This document shows positions 7,333 through 13,487 of a DNA stretch of 13,487 nucleotides, piece after piece. The translations under genes were made by a program, and so were the position numbers. Under the pieces are notes generated by a model. The model saw only the letters and a list, made by a program, of their open reading frames with translations. It was not told the origin of the DNA and searched no databases. The DNA comes from Chloroflexota bacterium (lineage in GTDB: Bacteria > Chloroflexota > UBA5177 > JANWHV01). The stretch is from positions 1-13,487 of the forward strand of contig JAICHN010000095.1 of assembly GCA_025924845.1 (NCBI GenBank), in the 5' to 3' direction. Positions within the stretch are counted from its first letter, which is position 1. Every line of letters starts with the position of its first letter.

Positions 7333-7386
7333 CGGATCGGGCGGATCGGGCGGATCGGGCGGATCGGACGGATCGGACGGATCAGA
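7333..7386. repeat. Six tandem 9-bp repeats (CGGATCGGG type), each with a GATC
   Basis: Copies 1-3 are CGGATCGGG, copies 4-5 CGGATCGGA and copy 6 CGGATCAGA, followed by a degenerate CCGATCC. The array fills the divergent spacer between the DUF342 gene and cheA, and places seven GATC sites at regular 9-bp steps. The unit is a multiple of three, so it stays open in several frames (Pro-Ile-Arg on the minus strand, Ala-Asp-Arg on the plus). Slippage or iterated protein binding could each explain it. Confidence 0.9.
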
Positions 7387-7393
7387 CCGATCC

Positions 7394-7420
7394 TAAAAGA
7401 GCACGCAATGTAGCCGGCAA
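7394..7420 (+). promoter_or_regulatory. Candidate FliA (sigma-28) promoter for cheA
   Basis: TAAAAGAG (7394-7401), 11 nt, then GCCGGCAA (7413-7420). The invariant TAAA and the GCCG..AA core of the sigma-28 consensus are present at exact spacing. The predicted start near 7427 leaves a leader of only about 12 nt before the cheA ATG, so the purine stretch AAAGGGA (7419-7425) would lie mostly upstream of the transcript. The other half of the divergent spacer (7284-7332) shows no clear promoter. Confidence 0.5.
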
Positions 7421-7438
7421 AGGGAATCCGCAATCACC

Positions 7439-9622
7439 ATGGCGCTCGAATTTGACGCGGACGAGGAAGAACTGACCCTGTTTCTGGCCGAGAACAGCGA
7501 GCACTTGCAGCGGCTCGACCAGCGCATTGTCCAGCTTGAGCAATCAGGCAACGATCCGGACTTACTGCAGGAGATCTTCCGCTCCGCCCATACGATAAAG
7601 GGTGGGGCGGGCATGATTGGCCATCAGCGGATGGCCGAGCTTGCCCATGCCGTGGAGAACGTCCTGGATGCCTTGCGGGCAGGCAGCATTCCCGTTACCA
7701 AGTCGCTGATTGATGCCCTGCTCGCGGCGCTGGATGCCCTTCGCGTCCTCAATGACGAAGTCGTCACGAGAGTGCAAACCACCTTGCCCCTGGAGGAGAT
7801 CAAAGAGGATCTCGCCTCCTGCCTCGTCCCCCCCAGCTCGCATGGCGAGCGCCGCGCCCTTGCCGACGTCGCATCGACTCGCGCCGGCGAATCACGGCCG
7901 TTGATCGACGACGGGATAGTGGGCCCGCGGTACGTGGTGTCCGTACGGATCGATCCGGAAAGCCGGTTTAGCGCGGCCCGTACCTTGCAGGTGTATCTCG
8001 AGTTGAAGCGCTCAACCTACGTGATATACGTGACGCCCGACCTGGCCGAGATCGAGGCCGATGAGAGTGCGAGTACTCTTGAGGCGCTTGTGGTAACCGC
8101 GGAGGCACCCAGCCTGCTGGAGTTGCGCCTGGCGCGGATCAGCGATGTGGCCGAGGCGAGTGTCGAACCCGTTCGGGAGGCCGAAGGATCCGAGACTGTA
8201 CCGGACACGGTAGTGCATGATCAGCCGGCATCGTTGGCGCCGGCCGATGATGTCGATGATCCTTATCGGTCCGCCCCTACCTCGGGACCCCAGGCACGGG
8301 ACTACTCGCCGCAAAGCGGGCTGTTCGTAAAGCCACAAGGCGCCGTGCCGCCCACGAGCGGTCCATCCGTCGCCGGCGCGAAACCGTCGGCACCCGATCG
8401 CCCTTCGCATCCCGAGGGCAGTGTACGCGTCGCGGTGGGCATCATCGATGATCTGATGAACCTGGTCAGCGAACTGGTGCTGGGGCGCACCCGACTGCGG
8501 ACGGTAGGCGCCGCTCTGCACCGCCGCTATCCCAACGACGAGGATATCGCCGCCCTGGAGGATGTGGCCGATCGCCTGGATTCCGTAACCACGGACCTAC
8601 AGGCCGCCGTGTTGAAGGCCCGCATGGTTCCCGTGGAGACGGTTTTCAACAAGTTTCCTCGCTTGGTGCGCGATCTGGCGGCGCAAGTCGGTAAGCAAGT
8701 CAGCTTCACGATGAGCGACCACAGGACCGAGTTGGATCGGTCGGTGATCGAACAGCTGTCCGACCCTTTGATGCACTTGCTGCGCAACTGCATCGATCAC
8801 GGCATCGAGCCACCCGAGGAGCGGCTGGCGGCCGGGAAGCCCGTGCTCGGTGAGATCGCCCTGTCCGCTACGTCGCTGGACAACCAGATCGTGATTGAAG
8901 TGAGTGACGATGGGCGGGGTATCGACCGCGGAAAGGTGACGGAGGCAGCGGTACGAAAAGGGCTGGTCAGTGCGGAATCAGCCGAGCACCTCACTGACCA
9001 GGAAGCAGTGGAACTGATATTCGCCTCCGGCCTATCCACGGCACGAGCCGTGACCGACCTGAGCGGGCGCGGGGTGGGGATGGATATCGTGAAAGTAGCG
9101 ATCGAGCGTATGGGGGGGAAGATTTCCGTTGCCGGTAAGCCGGGCAAGGGTACGACCTTCGTGGTCACCCTGCCCCTTACCCTGGCGATCATGCAGGCCC
9201 TGCTCGTATCGGTAGGAGATGCCGTCTACGCCCTGCCCATGAACATGGTGACCGAGATTCTCAGTGTTTCCGACGACATGATCCATTTGCTGCAAGGAAC
9301 CGAGGCCACACTCCTCCGAGGGACTATCTTGCCGCTAGTTCGCCTGCGTGACTGGTTTCGGTGCTCCTCGGCCGATCTCCCCACTGGACGCCGGCATATT
9401 GTGGCGGTTCGCGTCGACGGGCGATCCTTCGGGCTTGTGGTCGACCACTTCCTTGGCGAGCAAGAGATTGTGGTGAAACCGCTCGGGTCGTATGTGGGGC
9501 AAATCTCCGGCCTGGCCGGCGCCACCATTCTCGGTGACGGCCGGATCGCTCTCCTGGTAGACGTGGCGGCACTTCGCTCGGGCATCCCACGCTCACCGCA
9601 TGGGCGCGCCGGAGTTTTGTGA
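7439..9622 (+). CDS. cheA: Chemotaxis histidine kinase CheA
   Basis: CheA autophosphorylates in response to chemoreceptors and passes phosphate to CheY and CheB. The 727-residue protein has all five regions. P1 is an HPt domain with H51 in RSAHTIKGGAGM. A P2-like regulator-docking domain lies at ~165-246. A Pro/Ser-rich linker runs from ~250 to 325. P3 is the dimerisation helix hairpin beginning VRVAVGIIDDLMNLVSELV (~329). P4 is the HATPase domain with N box HLLRNCIDHG (N450), G1 DDGRGID (490-496) and G2 GRGVGMDIVK. P5 is a CheW-like domain from ~585 to the end, with IMQALLVSVGDAVYALPM and GATILGDGRIALLVDV. No receiver domain is attached. The gene is divergent from the cheB/cheR arm. The start at 7439 has only a distant purine stretch upstream. 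Confidence 0.97.
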   Translation: MALEFDADEEELTLFLAENSEHLQRLDQRIVQLEQSGNDPDLLQEIFRSAHTIKGGAGMIGHQRMAELAHAVENVLDALRAGSIPVTKSLIDALLAALDALRVLNDEVVTRVQTTLPLEEIKEDLASCLVPPSSHGERRALADVASTRAGESRPLIDDGIVGPRYVVSVRIDPESRFSAARTLQVYLELKRSTYVIYVTPDLAEIEADESASTLEALVVTAEAPSLLELRLARISDVAEASVEPVREAEGSETVPDTVVHDQPASLAPADDVDDPYRSAPTSGPQARDYSPQSGLFVKPQGAVPPTSGPSVAGAKPSAPDRPSHPEGSVRVAVGIIDDLMNLVSELVLGRTRLRTVGAALHRRYPNDEDIAALEDVADRLDSVTTDLQAAVLKARMVPVETVFNKFPRLVRDLAAQVGKQVSFTMSDHRTELDRSVIEQLSDPLMHLLRNCIDHGIEPPEERLAAGKPVLGEIALSATSLDNQIVIEVSDDGRGIDRGKVTEAAVRKGLVSAESAEHLTDQEAVELIFASGLSTARAVTDLSGRGVGMDIVKVAIERMGGKISVAGKPGKGTTFVVTLPLTLAIMQALLVSVGDAVYALPMNMVTEILSVSDDMIHLLQGTEATLLRGTILPLVRLRDWFRCSSADLPTGRRHIVAVRVDGRSFGLVVDHFLGEQEIVVKPLGSYVGQISGLAGATILGDGRIALLVDVAALRSGIPRSPHGRAGVL

Positions 9623-9805
9623 TCCAGGGGCATCATGCCCACCGCTGACCAGGGCCGCTTGGGATCGCGGGTCCATCCAGGAGAGCGCAGCTTGCCCCAA
9701 TACGCCGGTACGCCCTGGCGCCTGATATGCCGATCCCGAGCGGCGGGGCGGGGTAAAATGAGGTACCCTACCTTCATGGCCATAATCGGTGAGGCGGAGA
9801 CGCCT

Positions 9806-10834
9806 ATGAATGAACAGCTGCACACGGTAAAGCCGCTTGACCGGCGCGGTCGTGCGCTCCACGACCTTCGTATATCGGTGACCGATCGCTGCAACTTCCG
9901 CTGCACCTATTGCATGCCCAAGGAAGTGTTCGGACGCGACTTCCAATTCCTGCCCCACCGTCAATTGCTCAGCTTCGAGGAGATCACGCGACTGGCCAGG
10001 ATCTTCATTGCTCATGGAGTGGAGAAGATTCGGATCACCGGCGGCGAGCCCCTGGTGCGGCGCGATGTGGAGCAACTGATTGCCATGCTGGCCCCGCTGC
10101 CCGGCCTGCGCGATCTCACCCTCACCACGAATGGGTCATTATTGGCGCGAAAGGCGGGCGCTCTCAAGGATGCCGGCCTGCGGCGCGTAACGGTGAGTCT
10201 GGATTCGCTGGATGATCGCACCTTCAAGGCGATGAATGATGTGAACTTCCCGGTTGATCGCGTGCTGGAGGGTATTGCCGCCGCTGCCGAGGTGGGCCTG
10301 ATGCCGATCAAGATCAATATGGTGGTCAAGCGCGGGGTGAATGATGGCGGCATCGAATCGATGGCCCGCTACTTCCACGGCACCGGGCAAATCCTCCGCT
10401 TCATCGAATACATGGACGTAGGCAATTCCAACGGCTGGCGTCTGGAGGATGTCGTGCCGGCGGCGGAAATCGTGCGCCGTATCGATGCGGTGCTGCCGCT
10501 GGAGCCGGTAGCGGCGAACTACAGGGGCGAGGTCGCTACGCGCTATCGCTACCGCGATGGAGGCGGCGAGATTGGGATCATCTCCTCGGTCACCCAACCG
10601 TTCTGCGGCGCCTGTACGCGCGCCCGTCTTTCGGCGGAAGGGGTATTGTATACCTGCCTGTTCGCGGGAACCGGGCACGATTTCCGGGCGCCGCTGCGTG
10701 ACGGCGCCTCCGACGAGCAGATCGCCGATCAGCTTCGCGGCGTGTGGATGGCGCGCGCCGACCGCTATTCCGAGCTGCGCACTCGCGCCACCTCTCCGGC
10801 CCCAAAGGTGGAGATGTCCCATATCGGCGGATAG
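9806..10834 (+). CDS. moaA: GTP 3',8-cyclase MoaA (molybdenum cofactor biosynthesis)
   Basis: MoaA is a radical-SAM enzyme that, with MoaC, converts GTP to cyclic pyranopterin monophosphate, the first step of molybdenum cofactor synthesis. From the ATG at 9806 it has 342 residues, the usual size. The SAM-binding cluster motif is C29-N-F-R-C33-T-Y-C36. [11 protein letters not shown] follows, then a TIM-barrel core. The second 4Fe-4S cluster ligands are C267, C270 and C284 in [20 protein letters not shown]. The protein ends in MSHIGG, the Gly-Gly tail needed for activity in this family. I chose 9806 because GGCGGAGA lies about 6 nt upstream and the product starts just before the conserved [19 protein letters not shown]. 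In-frame ATGs at 9776 and 9635 would add non-conserved residues. The 183-nt gap to cheA contains no other gene and no convincing promoter. Confidence 0.97.
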   Translation: MNEQLHTVKPLDRRGRALHDLRISVTDRCNFRCTYCMPKEVFGRDFQFLPHRQLLSFEEITRLARIFIAHGVEKIRITGGEPLVRRDVEQLIAMLAPLPGLRDLTLTTNGSLLARKAGALKDAGLRRVTVSLDSLDDRTFKAMNDVNFPVDRVLEGIAAAAEVGLMPIKINMVVKRGVNDGGIESMARYFHGTGQILRFIEYMDVGNSNGWRLEDVVPAAEIVRRIDAVLPLEPVAANYRGEVATRYRYRDGGGEIGIISSVTQPFCGACTRARLSAEGVLYTCLFAGTGHDFRAPLRDGASDEQIADQLRGVWMARADRYSELRTRATSPAPKVEMSHIGG

Positions 10835-10850
10835 CCGCCAGGTTCGCCAT

Positions 10851-10893
10851 GCGCCACGGCCGGCTCCGGAATCTCCGGAGCCGGCCGTGGCGC
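10851..10893. terminator. Perfect 20-bp hairpin between convergent moaA and the 157-aa gene
   Basis: Arms 10851-10870 and 10874-10893 are exact reverse complements with a 3-nt ATC loop. The hairpin lies 16 nt after the moaA stop and 7 nt before the end of the converging gene. No T tract follows immediately on either strand (a TTTT comes 14 nt later on the plus strand), so it may act as a bidirectional terminator, an RNA 3'-end stabiliser or both. Confidence 0.75.
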
Positions 10894-10900
10894 GTACAGC

Positions 10901-11374
10901 CTAATGCTTTTCAAGGAGGAGCGCCCGTGCCCCCTCCGCTACGATCCCTGCCAGGGCCGCCTTGAGCAGCAGGCTGTCCAGGATGCCGCCCCTACAGCCG
11001 AGCAACCGGTCCAGGGCGTAGGGGCGTTCCCGCTGAATATCGGCGAGGATACGACCGAGCACGGCGGCCTGCCGAAAGCTTGCCGCGGCGTCCGCCTCCT
11101 CGAGTCCTGGAATGCGCAGCCCGGCTTCCACGGCCTGCCGTTGAATGTATTGCCCGAAGAGCATCCGGTTGCGCGGCGAGAAGCGTTCGAGTGACCGTTC
11201 GGCCGCCCAGGCGAATTGGTCGGGTCGCAGGAGCGGGATCAATGCCTGATAGCGCCCTCGCACTTCCTGGTCGGTATAGCCCGCCCAGGGAGCACCCTGT
11301 TCATAGCGCTCGATGAACTCCCGATACACCTGCATCCCCTGTAACTCGGTCGGTACTCTATCCAGCACCTTCAT
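10901..11374 (-). CDS. Hypothetical protein, 157 aa, unrecognised
   Basis: I do not recognise this protein. From the ATG at 11374 it has 157 residues, mostly predicted helical and rich in Arg, Gln, Leu and Ala. Features are an aromatic-rich N-terminal half (VYREFIERYEQGAPWAGYTDQEVRGRYQALIPLLRPDQFAWAAERSL, seen as separate short helices), SPRNRMLFGQYIQRQA, and a C-terminal Gly-Gly followed by a mildly hydrophobic helix (DSLLLKAALAGIVAEGARALL) that could associate with a membrane. There are no signal peptide or cofactor motifs. I chose the start because AGGAG lies 7 nt upstream. An in-frame ATG at 11416 lacks this. It has its own promoter-like region, sharing direct repeats with the secreted propeller gene upstream, so the two may respond to the same signal. 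Confidence 0.75.
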   Translation of the reverse strand: MKVLDRVPTELQGMQVYREFIERYEQGAPWAGYTDQEVRGRYQALIPLLRPDQFAWAAERSLERFSPRNRMLFGQYIQRQAVEAGLRIPGLEEADAAASFRQAAVLGRILADIQRERPYALDRLLGCRGGILDSLLLKAALAGIVAEGARALLLEKH

Positions 11375-11423
11375 GGCTTTGCTCCTACCTTGCATACGGC
11401 GCCCACTCCGGGCCACAAGTCAC

Positions 11424-11478
11424 ATCCTAGAGTCTCTTGATGAGACAACGATGAGAGGGGTATGAGACTATGATGAAA
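11424..11478 (-). promoter_or_regulatory. Response-regulator-type promoter of the 157-aa gene (four 11-bp direct repeats)
   Basis: On the plus strand ATGAGA cores occur at 11440, 11451 and 11462 with a weaker ATGAAA at 11473, each exactly 11 bp apart. On the coding (minus) strand they are TCTCAT repeats. The last repeat is followed by 10 nt and then TAGGAT (11429-11424), a plausible -10 with no good -35. This is the layout of PhoB/OmpR-family activated promoters, where an 11-bp direct repeat replaces the -35. The predicted start near 11417 leaves a leader of about 43 nt. Confidence 0.6.
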
Positions 11479-11515
11479 GAGGCGGGCGGCCACGACCTTC
11501 CGTCCAACGGGGATT

Positions 11516-11568
11516 GCGAAACCGGGTAGCGGGTGTCTACCATGAAGACACCCGCTACCCCGTTTCGC
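11516..11568 (-). terminator. Long hairpin (23-bp arms, one mismatch) after the ScyD-like gene
   Basis: Arms 11516-11538 and 11546-11568 are reverse complements except for one C/C mismatch, around a 7-nt loop. The hairpin lies 16 nt past the stop of the secreted propeller gene and upstream of the repeat promoter of the next gene. No T tract follows on the minus strand. It probably ends or stabilises the upstream transcript. Confidence 0.65.
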
Positions 11569-11584
11569 TCCGGCTTCGATCGCT

Positions 11585-12742
11585 TTAGACGGCGATACGC
11601 AGCACTTCGCCCTTTCCGGAGAATACACTGTAGTTCGTGACGTAGACCGCGCCGTCACGTCCCATGGTGATTCCACCTGGAGCGACCAACCCATCAGTCA
11701 TCACCGTGGTGCGCAGACCATCCGGGGTGATCTTGACCAGCCTGCCGGTCATGCTGCCGCCCTGTTCGGCGAACATCAAGCCATCCTTGACGATTTCCAG
11801 GACATACAGGTTCCCGTTAGCGTCGAAGGTCAGCCCGATAATGTTGGTGAAGCCCTCGGCATAGACGGTCGGTGCCTTGTCGGGGACCACTCTGTAGATA
11901 CGGGCGGCGCCCGGCGGGAAGGGGAAGCCCGTTAGCTGTCCAACATAGTACGCGCCGTCAGGGCCGCGGGTTACGGAGTCCGGTACCGGCTCCATCGGCA
12001 TCGAGGCGCCCGGCGGCATCTTGAGTGCTTTCGGCGCGGTTACCTGGCGATTGCCGAAGACCGCCAGCGTGGAAATCTTCCCATCCAGCGTCACCTTCAG
12101 CAGACTATTGCCGCCCGCGTCGGCCACGATCAGTCCATCAGCAACGGCCAATACCGCGTAGGGATTGGAATCCAGCGGCCCGCCGGCCGGGTTGTGCTTG
12201 GCCTCATGGCCCGACAGATCGGCAACATTCTTCCAGGCGCCGCTCGGGTCAATCTGGATAAGCCGGCCAAAGTTGGGGCCCGCCTCCCCAAGTTTTGCCC
12301 GATCCTTCGGATTCGCGCCCAGACCTACGACCGCGAACACCGTGCCGTCTTTCATCACGGCAACGTCATGCAGTCCAGTGGCCGAGGAAGGTCCCTTGCC
12401 GCTCGGGTCGGCGAGTGAAGGCAAGCCGGTACTGATGCGAGTCTGCTTGCCCTGCCAAAGACGCGTCACGGCGCCGGTCGCCCCGTAGCACGTCTTGCCG
12501 CCCTCGGGAGACTTCACGCACGGGGCGGCGCCACCTGTCCCCGCTTCCGCGATATACAACTCGCCCTTTGGACCAAACTCCAGCCCACGCGGATTGTCGA
12601 GGCCGCGCGCCACCACGGTGACGCTTGGCTTCGCCTCCTTGGCGCTCACGGGGCTGCCCAGCATGGCGACACTGCCGCCAAGCAGGGCGGTCACCAGCAG
12701 CGCCCGTGAAACCCATGGAACCCTTGTGTGTTCTTGGATCAC
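11585..12742 (-). CDS. Secreted ScyD/ScyE-family beta-propeller protein
   Basis: The 385-residue protein begins with a Sec signal peptide: basic start, hydrophobic segment (~14-29) and a likely cleavage after SPVSA (residue 34). The mature part opens VTVVARGLDNPRGLEFGPKGELYIAEAG, the hallmark of the ScyD/ScyE family. NHL-like propeller strands follow (TGLHDVAVMKDGTVFAVVG, PYAVLAVADGLIVADAGG, SVTRGPDGAYYVGQ, IIGLTFDANGNLYVLE, PGGITMGRDGAVYVTNY). Two Cys in APCV...KTCYG may form a disulphide. The family name comes from the cyanobacterial scytonemin cluster, but most members elsewhere have no known function. The GTG start at 12742 has AGGAGG exactly 6 nt upstream. The promoter region carries 11-bp direct repeats shared with the next gene downstream. 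Confidence 0.88.
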   Translation of the reverse strand: MIQEHTRVPWVSRALLVTALLGGSVAMLGSPVSAKEAKPSVTVVARGLDNPRGLEFGPKGELYIAEAGTGGAAPCVKSPEGGKTCYGATGAVTRLWQGKQTRISTGLPSLADPSGKGPSSATGLHDVAVMKDGTVFAVVGLGANPKDRAKLGEAGPNFGRLIQIDPSGAWKNVADLSGHEAKHNPAGGPLDSNPYAVLAVADGLIVADAGGNSLLKVTLDGKISTLAVFGNRQVTAPKALKMPPGASMPMEPVPDSVTRGPDGAYYVGQLTGFPFPPGAARIYRVVPDKAPTVYAEGFTNIIGLTFDANGNLYVLEIVKDGLMFAEQGGSMTGRLVKITPDGLRTTVMTDGLVAPGGITMGRDGAVYVTNYSVFSGKGEVLRIAV

Positions 12743-12794
12743 CTTTTACCTCCTCATAATGAGCGTGGGCCCGAAACGTCCGGAGCCTAGTCAC

Positions 12795-12827
12795 ACCCTA
12801 GAAAGGAAAAATGAGAGCAAGATGAGA
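12795..12827 (-). promoter_or_regulatory. Response-regulator-type promoter of the ScyD-like gene (11-bp direct repeats)
   Basis: ATGAGA cores on the plus strand at 12811 and 12822 are 11 bp apart, so the coding strand reads TCTCAT twice. Ten nt later comes TAGGGT (12800-12795) as the -10 element. The block TCTAGGRTGTGAC, the 8-nt and 4-nt spacings and both repeat cores are the same as at 11419-11456. The predicted start near 12788 leaves a leader of about 45 nt to the GTG. Confidence 0.6.
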
Positions 12828-12833
12828 CGCGAA

Positions 12834-13487
12834 TCAGGCAATCCTGGCGGTGCTGTCGGGCGGGCGGCCCGACTCGTCACCCGATGGTTCGCGCGCTCCG
12901 GCTCTCACCTCATCTCTCAAGCGGAGCGTGGCCATGATTGCTTCCAGATCAAGCACGCCCACCAGTTCGCCCGCCTCGACCACGGCGCCGCACGGGATGT
13001 CCTCATTGAGCATCCGTTCCACCAACGGTGCCAGGAGATCCGTGGGCGCGGCCGTCAACACCTTGTCGGGGCCTTGCATGACGTGCATGGCGCGGGTCAC
13101 AGGCCACTCATGGCGTGGAGTCCGTCGGATCGCGGCCAAAGTGAGCAGGCCGCTCCACGCCCGGCCTTCGACGACCGGTACGCAGCGGGGTACATTCGGC
13201 TGGATCATCCGCTCCACCACCACGTCCAGCGTGTCCCACGGGTGAACGGGGGGCGATTGAATCATCAGATCACGCGCCAGGATCCCGGCCGGAAGACTGG
13301 TCAATCCCGCCTGACGGTGAGCCTGCGCGGCGCTGCCGTTCAAGAACACACCGATGAACCCCATCCAGATACCTCCGACCAGGTTGCCGCTGAAAATCTG
13401 CAGCACTCCCCAGGCGATAATCATATAGGCGATCAGGCGCCCCAGATTGGCCGCGGTTTGGGTGGCGCGCCGCTGGTTTCCGGTCAC
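12834..13487 (-). CDS. C-terminal part of M50 site-2-type membrane protease with paired CBS domains (5' truncated)
   Basis: The frame is open to the right edge, so the gene continues beyond the window. The first codon seen, GTG at 13487, may be an internal Val. The visible 217 residues start with LGRLIAYMIIAWGVLQIF and GGIWMGFIGVFLNGSAAQAHRQ, which match the last transmembrane segments of the intramembrane zinc protease family (Rip3/SpoIVFB-like, M50). Two CBS domains follow (ARDLMIQSPPVHPWDTLDVVVERM..., VTRAMHVMQG...LAPLVERMLNEDIPCGAVVE). CBS pairs usually bind adenosine nucleotides and gate the partner domain. The HEXXH catalytic motif would lie upstream and cannot be checked here. The C-terminus is a polar, Gly/Pro-rich tail. 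It could instead be another CBS-containing membrane protein. Confidence 0.72.
   Translation of the reverse strand: MTGNQRRATQTAANLGRLIAYMIIAWGVLQIFSGNLVGGIWMGFIGVFLNGSAAQAHRQAGLTSLPAGILARDLMIQSPPVHPWDTLDVVVERMIQPNVPRCVPVVEGRAWSGLLTLAAIRRTPRHEWPVTRAMHVMQGPDKVLTAAPTDLLAPLVERMLNEDIPCGAVVEAGELVGVLDLEAIMATLRLRDEVRAGAREPSGDESGRPPDSTARIA

Noticed and set aside
7333..7386. CRISPR array
   Set aside because: Units are 9 bp, contiguous and without spacers.
7257..7475. Plus-strand open frame with Ala-Asp-Arg repeats across the 9-bp array
   Set aside because: It overlaps both the DUF342 gene and the cheA start, and its repeats are a by-product of a 9-bp unit. No ribosome site or family similarity.
9628..9640. 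13-bp palindrome GGGCATCATGCCC just after cheA
   Set aside because: The one-base centre makes a poor hairpin and there is only one copy, so an operator role cannot be supported.
9716..9731. Sigma-54-like TGGCGC-N5-ATGCC upstream of moaA
   Set aside because: Spacing of GG and GC is right, but the -12 half is weak, no enhancer site is visible, and moaA is not a usual sigma-54 target.
9754..9759. TAAAAT as a -10 element for moaA
   Set aside because: No acceptable -35 hexamer lies 16-18 nt upstream, so it cannot be supported as a promoter.
9635..9805. N-terminal extension of MoaA from ATG 9635 or 9776
   Set aside because: The added residues do not resemble MoaA, while ATG 9806 has a ribosome site and gives the normal family length.

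Overview
The window is a GC-rich stretch of a motile, Gram-negative-looking bacterial chromosome. FliS, the CheA/CheB/CheR set, MoaA ending in MSHIGG and good Shine-Dalgarno sequences fit a proteobacterium. A gammaproteobacterial origin is my best guess, but no marker gene settles it. No mobile element, tRNA, rRNA or CRISPR array was seen.

Region 1 (1-1870, + strand) is the end of a flagellar late-gene block. It holds the C-terminus of a FlaG-like protein, the flagellin chaperone FliS, and a group-2 sigma-70 factor with a shortened region 3 and a Cys at the position equivalent to Arg584 of E. coli RpoD. A hairpin at 1893-1918 separates this block from the convergent genes that follow.

Region 2 (1936-9622) is a chemosensory locus with two divergent arms. 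The minus arm reads, in transcription order, DUF342/FapA-PilZ, cheB, cheR, a membrane-anchored YVTN beta-propeller protein, and an HDOD protein. The plus arm is cheA. The 155-bp divergent spacer carries six copies of a 9-bp repeat, each with a GATC. FliA (sigma-28)-type promoter matches lie upstream of both cheB and cheA, which ties the locus to late flagellar expression. No cheW, cheY or MCP gene is present in the window.

Region 3 (9806-10893) is moaA (molybdopterin biosynthesis), closed by a perfect 20-bp hairpin.

Region 4 (10901-13487, minus strand) holds an unrecognised 157-aa protein, a secreted ScyD/ScyE-type beta-propeller protein, and the C-terminal part of a membrane M50 protease with paired CBS domains, cut by the window edge. 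The first two genes each have a nearly identical upstream region: 11-bp-spaced direct repeats (TCTCAT cores), exactly 10 nt, then a -10 element. This is the layout of PhoB/OmpR-family activated promoters, so the two genes probably form a small regulon. This is the most novel regulatory signal in the window.
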